From Ailanthus altissimus (taxonomy: Eukaryota > Streptophyta > Magnoliopsida > Sapindales > Simaroubaceae), in NCBI GenBank assembly GCA_946807835.1, contig OX327683.1, forward strand, positions 16,497,001 to 16,561,000: a stretch of 64,000 nucleotides of DNA, in the 5' to 3' direction. Made by a program: the position numbers and the translations under genes. The notes under the pieces are model-generated. The model ran no database searches. It saw nothing but the letters and a program-made list of their open reading frames with translations, and had not been told where the DNA came from. Positions 45,890-56,987 of the stretch are shown here, piece by piece. Numbering within the stretch: position 1 is the first letter of the stretch; each line of letters begins with the position of its first letter.

Positions 45890-47615
45890 TTCTTCTGAGT
45901 TTTATACAGGTGAATCTGCTGAAACGACGCCTGCTTCTGAGCCTCCTACCTCGTCTGAAGGATTTGCTCTCAACATCCCCGAGGCCTCCTCTACACCCTC
46001 CCTTCGTCATTCATTTCGGGTAAGAGCACTTCCAATTAAACTTTGTGATTATCACTGTTTCTCTACTACCTTTTCTTTATATGAGCCTCAATTATATTCC
46101 GAGGCTAATTCTAATCCTATTTGGCAGCAAGTAATGACAGAAGATTTACAGGCCCTTAAGAAGTCGCATACTTGGGATTTTGTTACTCTTCCATCTAATA
46201 AAATTGCCATTGGATGCAAATAGATGTAGAAGATTAATACCAAATCTGATGGATCTATTGAGCGTTATAAAGTCTGCCTTGTTGTCAAAGGCTTTACTCA
46301 AGAATATGGAATTGATTATAAAGAAACTTTTACTTCAGTTGCTAGACTTACTTCTGTTCGAAGTTTATTGGTTGTTATTGCAATTTGTTGTTGGACATTA
46401 ATTCAGATGGATGTCAAAAATGCTTTTCTCAATGGTGATCTCACTGAAAAAGTGTATATGAAGCCTCCTCTTAGTTATTCACATCCTCCAAACAAAGTCT
46501 ATAAACTTCGTCGTGCTCTCTATAGTCTTAAAGAAGCTCATCGTGCATGGTTTGTAAAGTTTACTGTGACTATTCTTCAGTATGGTTTTCGGTCTAGTCC
46601 TTATGACTCAGCTTTTTTTGTCCGCAAGACAGCACAAGGTTGTATTCTCCTTCTTATCTACATTGATGATATGATTATCACGGGTGATAATCTTCTTGGT
46701 ATTTCCACTCTCAAAAGCTTTCTTAAGTAATACTTTAAAATGAAAGATCTTGGCAACCTTAGTTATTTCCTTGGCCTTGAAGTACTATCCGACTCTATTG
46801 GGTATTATCTTTCCTAGGATAAATATACATCCGATCTACTTGCTAAAGCTGGGTTGACAGACAGTAAGACTGCTTCTACTCCTTTAGAGCCTAATGCCAA
46901 ACTTCGGTCCTCTGATGGTATTATTCTCAGTGATGCTACCATTTATTGTCAATTGTTTGGTAGTTTGGTCTACCTTACAGTTACTCGCCCAGACAATGCT
47001 CATGTTGTTCATGTTGTCAATCAGTTTATGGCCGCTCCTCATACCTCTCATTATGCAGCAGTTCTAATATCCTACGTTATCTCAAAGGTGCACTTTTTTA
47101 CGATTTCTATTTTTCGACTCACTCTCCTCTTGTGTTACGAGCTTATGCTGATGCAGATTGGGTAGGTAATCCTACGGATCGATGATCAACTACTGAATTT
47201 TGTCTTTTCTCGGATGATTCTCTTCTTTCATGGGAAAGTAAGAAACAGACAGTTATTGCTCGCTTGAGTACTGAAGCTGAATACCATGCTTTTGCAGATA
47301 CTATCCAAGAAATTGTCTAGCTTCGCTAGCTTCTTGAAGATATGAGTATTTCTCACACTGAAACTATATCTCTTTATTGTAACAATCAAAGTGCTATCTA
47401 AATTGTCCACAATGATGTGTTTCATGAGCGGACTAAACATATTAAAACAGATTGTCATTTTATTCAGTAACACGTTTCTCAAAGCACTATCATGCTCTAC
47501 TCCATCTTATATGAAAAGTAATTTGCTGATATCTTTACCAAATCTTTACTTCTGCACCATTTTCATACTCTAATATCTAAATTCAAACTTATTTCTACTG
47601 CATTATCTTGAGTTT
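45890..47615 (+). pseudogene. Copia pol of C2, 3' part (reverse transcriptase, RNase H)
   Basis: Resumes C2 after S3. Readings: WQQVMTEDLQALKKSHTWDF; VCLVVKGFTQEYGIDYKETF; LIQMDVKNAFLNGDLTEKVY (46368-46730); then the reverse-transcriptase active site YIDDMIITGDN and FKMKDLGNLSYFLGLEV. The next part (46854-47165) reads TPLEPNAKL and QLFGSLVYLTVTRPD. RNase H follows with AYADADWVGNPTDR, then RLSTEAEYHAF, HERTKHIKTDCHFI and FADIFTKSL. In order and content this is a standard copia RT-RNaseH, with stops replacing some Trp and Gln codons. A minus-strand open frame 47228-47482 is a shadow. Confidence 0.9.
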
Positions 47616-47624
47616 GAGGGAAGG
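47612..47624 (+). other. Polypurine tract of C2
   Basis: GTTTGAGGGAAGG directly before the 3' LTR. Confidence 0.8.
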
Positions 47625-47821
47625 TATTAAGGAATAATTATGAAACGATTCCGAAATATTTCTTTTATACTCTTTTATTATATATACATATTATTAATTT
47701 AAAATATTATTTTTTTTTATGTATATTATTTTTTATTTTGTAATAAGTTACAGTTTATATAAAAATTTTATTGTATAATTTATATTTACAGTAAAAATAT
47801 ATTTTCTTTATATTTTTCGCA
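47625..47821 (+). repeat. 3' LTR of C2
   Basis: 197 bp, starting TATTAAGGAATAATT and ending TTTTTCGCA. Direct-repeat partner of 38868-39065. Confidence 0.9.
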
Positions 47822-47826
47822 TAACT

Positions 47827-48582
47827 AATTGTTATAAAAAATAATATACGGCATGATAAGAATTTAAAAGACAATTAATGTATCCAACGTTTTACTATAA
47901 ACGTAAAAGTCTTAAGGAATCTTAATACTATCGATGTATTATGCACTCTAACTAAATTCTACTATTCTATGCATCACTTTTTTTTATTATTCGTTAATAA
48001 ATATTTTCGATATTATGTATAGTCTTTCTCTAACGCAGATATCCGTAATTTTGTTAAGTTGTAGACATTAAATTAGGGTCATGAAATTAATCTCTCCACA
48101 TCTTTCTCTCTCTGGATCAGAACCCATTAAATAGCACCGCTCGATGGGGCTTGGACTCTTTATAGCTCGGTGTTCCGTGTTATGCTGGATTTGAGTTTTG
48201 AGTGAAGCCTCCCATTTTCTGCTCCTTTTTTGATAATTCAAAATATAACATGTAGTTCATACAATCCAACATTCAATTCTTATTTTGCATAGATCAGCTG
48301 GCCTGAGCTTAATCAAATAATATTATCTAACTATTTCACATGATTTCTTTTTCTTTTCAAGAGACATGTTTCACACGGGATTGAATGGATTCACACGTTT
48401 GATAATTAGAGACCCCACTCCACAAATTTAGTGGAGTTGCAGTAGATATATGGTGACCGACTGATGCACATGAAATTTGGATTGGTTTTGTTCCAATCAG
48501 CTGCATTATTGGTACTTCTTTTGTCTTCTTTCGTTTGTGCGTTTAGATAGGTTTCAACGGACATCCGCAAAAGTGGTAAAAG
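47827..48582. other. Spacer between C2 and MULE-B
   Basis: No open frame or repeat was recognised. Mixed-composition sequence with a small pyrimidine run (48100-48115). Confidence 0.55.
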
Positions 48583-48592
48583 AAAACAAAAA

Positions 48593-49870
48593 GGGAATTT
48601 TTTGATTTTGACCGCAAAAAGTATTTTGAATTAAATTTTGACCCGGTCAAAAATTTTAAAATATATTAATAAAAAGTAAATATTATAATTATTTTGTTTT
48701 TTTATTTAATTGTTAAAAATATATAGATGTCATATTAGTAATTTATAAAATAAGTTAAAATATATGTAAAAAATTTAAAAATAACTCAAAAAAATTTAAA
48801 ATGACAAATTTTGATCATTTTTATCATTGCATTGTGACCCCATGAGGAGCATGTTGTGGTGCACACCCCTTAGCATGGCACTCCACGACGTTTGCTACAT
48901 AGCGTCACATTGTAATTTTTAATTTTTTGTTTTTTAATTAATTTAAAAATATATTAAAATTATGAGTAAATTCATTTATTTATTAATAATTATTTAATTT
49001 AATGTGTTTAATTTTATAATTTTGTAATTTTAAATTATTTTATTAATATTATAGATATTGTTATTTTTAGTTGTAATTATTTTTAAGTTTTTGTTATTAT
49101 TTGAATTATGTAATATTGGTTATATTAATAATATTTTTTTTCTAATACTATATGCTAATAATTTAATTTAATTTAATTTTTTCCCGGTCAAACTTCTTTA
49201 TGCTATTTAAACTAAATGTCGGTGTTTTGTTTTACCCCTCGTTACTTTTATTTTTCAATTTTTTCTCAAACTAAAACCTCTTCGCTCTCTCTTCTCTAAC
49301 TTCCAGCTACCTCTCAAATTTTGTTCCAAATTTATAGATCGGTTTTAAATAAATTGCATTTAGAAGATTTAAAGTAAAACAATCAATTGTAAAGTTAAAA
49401 AAATTGAAATTGGGCGAAAATTGATGAGTTTTTATTCTAAATTTAGTTTTATTGTATTTTTAAGTTGTCTTTGCATGTAGTTATTAGAAATGTATAGATG
49501 TAGTGTTAGTAATGTGTAAAATAGGTTAAAAATATGTGTAAAAAGTCAAAAATAACAGATTTTTTTGGCTGACTCTAGTTGCATGCGCCGGCGCGTAGGT
49601 CACACGCTGATACTGTGGCCCATGTGCCAAGGTGCATGAAGCCACGCGGTGCACCAGTTGGGGTAGGCGCTTCAGCGACGTGCGCGCCCCAACAACGCCT
49701 TGACTAGGCACTTGGCCTGCTGAGGCTTGGCCACGTGGCATTCACTTATTTTTTTATTATATATTTTACTTTAATATTTATATATTTATAAGTTTATTTA
49801 TATGAAAATTTAATATTTTGTATTATTTTTAAATTTATTGTATACTAAACTAATAATTACTTTTGGTGTT
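48593..49870. repeat. Left terminal inverted repeat of MULE-B, tandemly duplicated
   Basis: Two consecutive copies of the terminal sequence. Copy a (48593 to about 49178) has the extreme end and the inner A+T part but lacks most of the middle. Copy b (about 49179-49870) restarts at 'CCCGGTCAAA', which also occurs at about 48640-48650 in copy a, and runs through the full terminal repeat, the GC-rich block (49570-49740) and a splice-acceptor-like TTTTTTTAG. Both copies align with the single right terminus. Confidence 0.7.
49732..49737. promoter_or_regulatory. G-box (CACGTG) in left terminal repeat of MULE-B
   Basis: GGCCACGTGGCATTC at the junction of the GC-rich block with the A+T-rich leader of the transposase gene. 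The same placement is seen at the right terminus and in MULE-A. Confidence 0.6.
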
Positions 49871-50381
49871 ATTTTTTTAGGTGTTGATATTATCATGGTG
49901 CAAATTTTGACCATTATATGTTTTAGGGAAAAATGTGAGAGTTCTAGTAATGTTTTAAGAGATATGTTAGATATTAAAATATGCACATGGTAGTTCTAAA
50001 AAATATTAAATATAAAGCATTATTGAGAAGAGTTTGTCGACTTCTGGGAGTTGATCAAGTGCATTATAAAGTGACTTTGAAGTTTGAGGTTCTTTCAAGT
50101 ATATAATATTGAGACCTATTTTACTTAAAAATGACGATGATGCAATATTATAGTTGAGCTTACAGAATAATATGGCTACACCTCTTTGTGTATTAGTGGA
50201 TGTTCGAGCTCCTAAATATGAAAATAATGGAGAAGCACCAATGGAGCAAAAATAAGGTTATACTAATCAATTTGCATTGGCAACCTCTGTATATGTTCCA
50301 AATTCTGAGGATTATCATTATTCTCCTATGATGTTTAACGAACAACCAGACTACACATATTATAGTAGTCAGATATATGAA

Positions 50382-50402
50382 GATGATGATGATGATGATG
50401 AT
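50382..50402. repeat. (GAT)7 microsatellite in the transposase
   Basis: Seven GAT units coding an acidic tract in the N-terminal region of the transposase relic. Confidence 0.9.
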
Positions 50403-51253
50403 GAGATTGGGATGGAAATGATGGTGTTGGAGATGATGATAACGACGATGAACATAATGATGATGATGAGGGTGATGATGATAATAATGATTATGGTAGA
50501 GAAGAAAGGGTTAAAGTAGAAAATTCATTTAAGTTTCAGCTAGAAATACTACCATTTGACTTGAACATATTGAAAAAAATATCTTCGACTAGGATTGGTG
50601 ATGTGTTTATAGGAAAATTGTATAACAACAAAGATGAAATTTATGAAGCTATAAGCATGGTTGCACTAAAGGGCAAGTAGAGTTTCAGAGTTTATAAGTC
50701 CATTAAAAATTATTTTAGGTTGAAATACAATGATGACAGATGTAAGTGGAGATTGCAGGTAGTGTTGACGGAAAGATGACATTTTTTCATCGTAAGGCAA
50801 GTAGATACATAGCACACTTGTGTTTTGAGTCAATTACAGGATGGTCACGGGCAAGCCAAGAGCCAAATTATAGGCCGAAGGATATTCAAGCAAATATACA
50901 TGAAGAATTGTGTTCAGATAACGTATACTACATCTTAGCGAGCTAGGGAGCATGCATTAAGATTGATAATAGGTATTCCATAGGATTCGTTCAAGTTTCT
51001 TCCTGCATATAGCTATGTGTTGCAACAAAATAATTCAGGTACGACTACTTATTTGAAAACTGACGCAGATAATTACTTCGAGTATTTCTTTTTGGCATTA
51101 AAACCCTTCATAAGAGGTTTTAATTTATCCATCCGACCGATGATTGCAGTGAACGAAATATTTTTGAAAGGTTCTTATATTGGTATAATGTTTGTGGCTA
51201 TTTGTAAAGATGAAAACAAATAGATTTTTTCATTGGCCAGGGGAATTGCTGAC

Positions 51254-52640
51254 TGTTGTGTGATTTCTATAACACAAACTAACGCAAGTGCACGTATCGC
51301 AACAAGTAATATATGATGAGAAAAGTGTCGATCCCACAGAGAATGATTTATCTTTTCTAGTTTAAGTACCGAAATGGTGTCTTTCTACTATTATCCAGAA
51401 AATGATTTAATGTATGATGATTAAACTACTCAAGTAAAAGAACAACTTAATTATGCTAAGTGATAAACTAAATTACCAACAAATTATATTCAATATGAGA
51501 AATCCTAGGATTACAAACTATCCCCCATTATGCAAATAAATTAAGCAGAATCTCTTTGATGTTTATTGGTTCTCAACTTGATATATTGACCAAAACACTC
51601 AACACATCACAAGCCTCTTTTGCAGGTTAAGTGAATCTATTCCATCCAATCAAATATCTATATGTCTATGATAAAGAAATTGAACAAAATTCATTAAGCA
51701 TAAGTTTTATGAGCCATACATGCCTTATGAGTATATGTCTATCTCATATGAAACTCAAGTGTACTACACTATGATCATGCATCAATATGCTTAAGACTAA
51801 ATACCTAAATGCCTTTGTCAAGTTTATTTAAGCATTTCTAGATCAATTTAACCACTGGCCAAGTAATCAAATAGCATTAAGCACAAGCACAATGAATATA
51901 TCAAAAGCTGAATTAATACCATAAAAGAGAGAACTAAAATCAATCACATAATGAGTTCAAGGATGTAATCCTAGATGAACGAAATTAGCTCATCATTAAA
52001 CTACACAATCTTGAAGCTAATTCCATCAATACATGTAAACTAAACATCTTACAACAAGTAAAGAATCAAAGCAAAGAAGACATCCCTGTCAAATGCCTTT
52101 GTTGTTGAAGCTTGCTTCCCTCCTCTTTAATTTCTTCAAACTTAGAAGTTAGGTGTTTCTTTGTGTTTCCAGCTGCTGTCCCAGCTGGAGTCCTCCCTCA
52201 AAATGTAAGTTTTGAGCAAATAAATAGGTAAGAGCACGGAATTAGGGCGCATTTTGGGTTACTTTTGGGTTTCCTGATTTTCAGGAACCTGTCAAAACTT
52301 GTTGCCCAGGTCCCGGCGCCGCGGCGCTGCGATTTGGCGCTGCGGCGCTCAGTTTCTGCAATCGGCGCCGCGGCGCTGAAATCCAGCGCTGCGGCGCTGC
52401 ACTGTTGCTACAGTGGTACTGTAGCAGTACTGTTGCTACAGTACCACTGTAGCAACAGTGCCCCCATTCGTATTTTTATCTCTAATGCTCCGATTTGCGT
52501 CCGTTTTCCGGTATTTTTGCTCCGATAATGCTTTAACCTATCAAACAACATTAATATGCATAAATAGCCCAATTATTGAGATAATTTGAACAAATATCAA
52601 GTTAGGAAGATAAAATAGTTTATACAATTACGCCTTATCA
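51254..52640 (-). mobile_element. Solo LTR X3 (family X, inverted)
   Basis: Perfect CTGAC target duplications (51249-51253 and 52641-52645). It starts TGTTGTGTGATTTC and ends ACGCCTTATCA; on the minus strand it starts TGATAAGGCGTAATTG, like X2. It has a GC-rich core (52310-52400) with four copies of a GGCGCxGCGGCGCTG-like motif and a long perfect hairpin (52399-52461). The plus-strand open frame 52265-52528 lies in this core and is probably a by-product of its GC-rich repeats. Confidence 0.9.
52399..52461. repeat. Perfect long hairpin in LTR X3
   Basis: A 28-bp arm beginning GCACTGTTGCTACAGTGG is exactly mirrored on the far side of a 7-nt loop, ending CCACTGTAGCAACAGTGC. Each arm itself contains CTACAG/CTGTAG sub-palindromes. 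Confidence 0.95.
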
Positions 52641-53660
52641 CTGACTCAGAAAATAATATTTTTTAGAAGTGATTTATGATTAAATTGCGGAGAGTAATTG
52701 TAGGCCATCAGAATCTTGTCTTTATATCTGATCAACACGCTAGTATTGAGAAGGCTATATGGGGTGTGTTTGCTAATGCATATTATGGGTTCTACATCTA
52801 TCATTTAAAGGGTAATTTGATGACAAAATATAAGTTACCATAAGAAAAGTCTAAAAAGGGGTATACTTATCTGCCTATTTCACTGTTGCTAAGACTTATC
52901 ATGTCCTTGATTTTCAACACTAATTAAATAAGATGGAACATGTGAGACATGATGTAATGAAGTGTTTGAAGGAGGATGTTGGTACGGTAAGATGGGCCCA
53001 ATTAGCTGGTGCTTTCAAAAGGTACGACGTCATGACTACTAATATTGCTGAAGCATTAATGCAGTTGCAAAAGAAGCAAGAAACTTTCGGTGACCAATTT
53101 GGTAGAGTGGATGCAAGAGATAACGCAATTATCATTTTACAATAGATGATTGGTAGCATAAAATATGATGAATATTCTGATGAACTGGACACATCATAAA
53201 GTTATGAAACATAATGATGACATAAGTTGAATGATAGTTTCTCTTGTTAATGATTTACGATTTGTAGTTAAAGACGGTGGCGTGAATTGGATAGTGGACA
53301 TTGGTGAAAAAACATGTAACTATCTGAAGTTTGACAATAACTGCCTCGTCCCCATGCACTCGCCATATGTAGATACATTAGATTATCGTACGAGAGTCTT
53401 TGTTTAACTTATTATACATCTGAGACTTTATTTCGTGCCTATAGCGAGCCAGTACTTCTGGTATGCCAAGTGTCGGATTGGATAATCTTATAGTATCTGA
53501 AAAATATGAACATTCAGCCTTCTATAGCACATCATCAATCAGATAGACATCAGATGAATCGAATTCTACCTCAAGATAAGGAACCATCAAAGAATATATG
53601 TAGTCGTTGTAGATATCATGGACATAACCGATAGACTATTGAATCCCGTCCCTTTATAGA

Positions 53661-53924
53661 GTAGGTGATGTATGTTCGTTTATAAAACTACTTTGTTAAT
53701 ATTTAATTTCACTATAATATAAGGCTAATATTTATTTTTTCTATTTTAGATGGATTTGAAAAATATGGAAACAACCTGGATTCTAAGGCTTAATTATGTA
53801 CGAGTGTTGAGATTTGTAACTTCTGTGCACTTTTTTTGTAATACACTTATACTTTTTTTATTACATACTTAGTTATTTCGTAAGGCACTTGTCCTTAGTG
53901 TTTGCCACCACCTGACAGTCACCA
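53661..53924 (+). other. MULE-B transposase 3' region
   Basis: A+T-rich sequence with an intron-like stretch ending TTCTATTTTAG (about 53739-53749), equivalent to MULE-A. A short tail with no recognised protein follows. Interrupted by solo LTR S5. Confidence 0.45.
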
Positions 53925-53929
53925 CTCTT

Positions 53930-55857
53930 TGTTAGGGTTGGTGCTTACTTGTCATCCCTGAATGTACATATACTTGTGTATTTATACAACTGTACATTTT
54001 CATTAAATTGTTAATACCTATTTATATGGTATTATGCATGTAACGTTACAGACATTATAGATCTGAAGGATTTTGGATAAGATCCAAAGGAGTTTAAATA
54101 AGAGATCATAGTTAGCCATGCTGAGACATATAATTGTTAAATGTTAGCACAATTTAGTGTTAGCTAGTTATAATACTCAGTACATCCAAGAGTTGGAGCC
54201 TTGTTTGTAATAGGACATAGACCTGAGAATATACCAGTAACTGCATAGTTGCAAGAATTGCAACCAGGTGCTAGAAAATGCAAGTTGCGTAAGTATGTTC
54301 TCGAATAATTATCCCTGATCTATTTCTATTGATGCGGGTCTGTCGGCGGATACCTTTATATATAGATCAGCATATGTCGTACCTTTAGAGTATAGACGAT
54401 CATTCCTAGTAGACCGTGAGCTTGGAGCTCGTATTGACATATGAGTATCTAATTAGGACTGGATATGGGACAGACTCATGAAGGCCTCCGATAGACATTT
54501 AATGTAAGCCGTCAACAGAAGGTCCTCTTGAGTTGAGTAGTATACGTGGTCCTTTGACTTGAGTGCCACGGTGGGCTTGTAAATGATCCATCATACTTTG
54601 GTTCCACGCATGTCACAGACCTTTCAAGGGTGTCGCTCCCATATGAAGTTTGATATCCAGATGCTTCGAGACTATATCTCAGAAAGTCTTGTGGCCACAA
54701 GCAATCATCCCGAGAAAGAGTTCCACCAGGGTGGAACAATATGACAAAAGAGTTTGCGCATATTGTTCAGTGAGATATAAGTCTGGAGATAGGACATGGA
54801 TAAGCACATGGAAATTTGATGGTGATAATCTATATCCTCGCACATCCAGGATATCATGACGGAAGGACTATACGTATGCGTTGTAACCTCAGCTTGCATG
54901 GTTCAACGCACTAATTTGTATATCCGTGACGTGTGCATGGGCATTGCTCACGGACTCATGGAATAGTTTCATTTAATGAATCAGGCGTAGGACCTAAGGA
55001 GTCTCGCGATATGGAGTGTACTTGTTGTGCACTAGGGCAGTGTGTTGGATTAAATTATTTAATCTAACAATATTTAGCATTATCATGGGAATGCGTGGGT
55101 GTATTTAAGTGTTAAATACAATAATTAGTTAATAATTATTATTTACTAATTGTATTATGACACGTGGCGTATTGTGGACCCTCAGTTGAGTTTACCCAAA
55201 TGTGAAATTTGGTGGGACCCACTAAAGGGTGAACTTGATAACTATTCATGAGAAAAAGAATGGTTATTTCTCAGTTTGATTATTTAATAGTTAAATAATC
55301 AAAATATCTTTCTTTTTATTTTATATAATATATTATTTTTATTATACTATATCATATATATATATATATATAGAAAGAAAAAGAAGAGAAGCAATTTGGC
55401 CAAACCGGCCGAGAGAGAAAAGAGAAAGAAATGGAGGGGAAAGGAAGAGGAGAAGAAGAAGAAGAAAAACAAATAGGAAGGAAAATGAATTTGGAGTAAT
55501 TATGAATTGCTTCAAACCTCCATTTCTTATCCTTTTGGAAAAAATGATATAAATTCACTCTCGATCATTTTGGGGATTAAGAGTTAATCCCAGGCTGAAT
55601 ATGGAGCTGCTGTTCTAGCTCACCAAGCCCATTGTGTTGGTGACTAGAACTGCACACGAGTTGGTCTCCGTGCAGACTCTAAGAAAAACACGTGTATAAT
55701 GTTACACGTTTTGGTGAGTTCTCTAACCTTACTAATATATTAATGTAATTAATATATTTATTTATTGTGTTTATTGCTAAATTTACATGTTTTTGCTGCA
55801 TTAGGCAATAGACACAATTGCACATGCATACACTCACGTGCCTTAGATTCGCCAACA
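53930..55857 (+). mobile_element. Solo LTR S5 (2-kb family, subgroup A)
   Basis: Perfect CTCTT target duplications at 53925-53929 and 55858-55862. It starts TGTTAGGGTTGGTGC and ends TCGCCAACA, 1928 bp. Collinear with S1 along its length in the same orientation, with a small deletion near 54628-54634 relative to S1. An AT microsatellite and TATA-like stretch (55352-55373) and a purine-rich leader follow the same pattern as S1. Open frames inside it (54512-54739, 54650-54859, 54705-54899, 55352-55558) are not conserved. Confidence 0.93.
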
Positions 55858-55862
55858 CTCTT

Positions 55863-56000
55863 CTCATATTTGTGGGGCACCAACTTCTTATGAACTTTTA
55901 AAGCCTTCACAATGTTTTAGATTTATTAATCATTATTAGAAATAAATAACAAAAGTTATAAGGAAATTATATATATTTTTGGTTGAAAGTAAAGGCATAC
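55863..56000 (-). other. MULE-B, downstream of the DUF1985 exon
   Basis: Begins (minus strand) with a splice-donor-like GTATGCC directly after the last recognised exon. No C48 protease exon is found between here and the transposase 3' end, so the catalytic part of the Ulp gene is absent. Confidence 0.5.
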
Positions 56001-56987
56001 CTCAACACCATCGATGAGAACGTTTCGACGCTTTCATATAATGGAGTGCCCATACCAGACCAATTTAAAAGACATGAAAAATAATCTCTATTCGTGCAGG
56101 CAAACAGCTCCCCACATCTCGGGATCGCCTCGTAGATCCACACTTGAGATGATAATAAATGAAAAAAATAACAATATCAACAAAATATAACAATACTATT
56201 CTCTTATTTAATGCAAGATGAAAAGAATAATTTTTTCTGTATCCCAATATGATAATAAATATAAAAAAAAGAATTACTTACCAAGAATGCTCGACTAAAT
56301 GAGTATAGGTTGTATAATTCCCTATTCGGAGCGCTCATTTTTTTGACCTTCACTAACTTTTTAATTAGAGCTGGGCATAAGCTATTATAGAGTACAGTCC
56401 ATGCAATAATGCCTTAAGGATAGACATTAAACTCATCAAGATTATCTACGAGGCGAAGCACAAAATATTATACGGCTCTATTCCGATTATATGGCATTAA
56501 CAATTTATGAAATACATAAAATTGACATATTTTTATTGAATTTATATCATTGTCAAATATAACGCTCTTGAACCATGGATCCAAATCATTGTAGGTCAAC
56601 TCACTTCTACTCGAAAAGTATTTGTGCCATAGTTTATCACCTAACCCACTTATTATGGGATAATCTCCTATCCTCAAACCAGTAATCAAATAAAATTCTA
56701 GACGGGAGAATCTAATACGTCTTTTGCGTTTATAGAACTATAATTCTTCATATAAATTTTTGGTATGTATGCTTCTTCATAAAATCTCATATACTAAAAT
56801 ACATGAGAATGAAATATTTGATATATCCAAAAAGTAACAAAAACATGTGGTTTTAAATATTTCGACCTAACTCGAAGTCAATTTGTCTTTTATATTTAGA
56901 GTACTCATAACTTCAAGTAAGTATGTACGGTCGATCGGTAGAATTCATTTTTAGCAATTACGTAGTCCTTTGAGACATTCTCATTCC
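56001..56987 (-). pseudogene. DUF1985 / Ulp-like gene of MULE-B (two exons recognised)
   Basis: Minus strand. A TTTTTTTAG acceptor lies at the start (about 56987), as in the transposase leader. Exon 1 (56282-56987) reads RRIRFSRLEFYLITGLRIGD, YFSSRSELTYNDLDPWFKS, LLMPYNRNRAV and VDNLDEFNVYP. This fits DUF1985 ('F-LITGLxCG...LRxKYF...LxDLxxxF...LLYFLxxxLL...VDDLDxFNxYPWG'). The donor GTAAGT (56276-56281) leads to an intron. Exon 2 (56001-56143) reads VWIYEAIPRCGELFACTNRD and NWSGMGTPLYESVETF, the 'LQVWAYEAIP' end of the domain, and a donor follows. In Kaonashi MULEs this domain precedes a Ulp1 C48 protease. Stops (for example in place of Trp after FNVYP) show it is broken. Confidence 0.75.

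Larger units (their letters stand above)
38868..47821 (+). mobile_element. Ty1/copia retrotransposon C2 (interrupted), 8954 bp overall
   Basis: LTRs at 38868-39065 and 47625-47821, with near-matching target duplications TAGCT (38863-38867) and TAACT (47822-47826). A perfect primer-binding site follows the left LTR and a polypurine tract (TTGAGGGAAGG) precedes the right one. The two LTRs differ at many sites (roughly 80-85% identical by eye), so this is an older insertion than C1. Its pol is split at 41412-41416 by solo LTR S3. Without the inserts it would be about 4.5 kb. Confidence 0.92.
49895..53660 (+). pseudogene. mudrA-like MULE transposase of MULE-B, split by LTR X3
   Basis: Start ATG follows a splice-acceptor-like TTTTTTTAG (49872-49880). 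N-terminal PB1-like block (ALLRRVCRLLGVDQVHYKVTL by frames), an acidic GAT-coded stretch (50382-50402), the MuDR N-terminal domain, HALRLIIGIP and SFKFLPAYSYVLQQN, then open frame 51017-51223 with TYLKTDADNYFEYFF and RGFNLSIRPMIAVNEIFLKG. The first catalytic Asp of the MULE DDE triad ('AVDGTFLKG') reads Asn here. X3 interrupts at 51254-52645, and the reading rejoins as ELLTDSENN. Then VFISDQHASIEKAIWGVFAN, YYGFYIYHLKGNL and open frame 52933-53145 (KRYDVMTTNIAEALM). A zinc-knuckle remnant CSRCRYHGHNR (about 53600) has lost its last Cys. Several stops. Confidence 0.9.

Noticed and set aside
52265..52528. 87-codon open frame in LTR X3
   Set aside because: Made from GC-rich repeat motifs and the hairpin; not a recognisable protein.
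2925..55857. S1 and S5 as the two LTRs of one giant element
   Set aside because: Each has its own target duplication (CTTTC/ATTTC and CTCTT/CTCTT) and lies in a different host element; they are separate solo LTRs.
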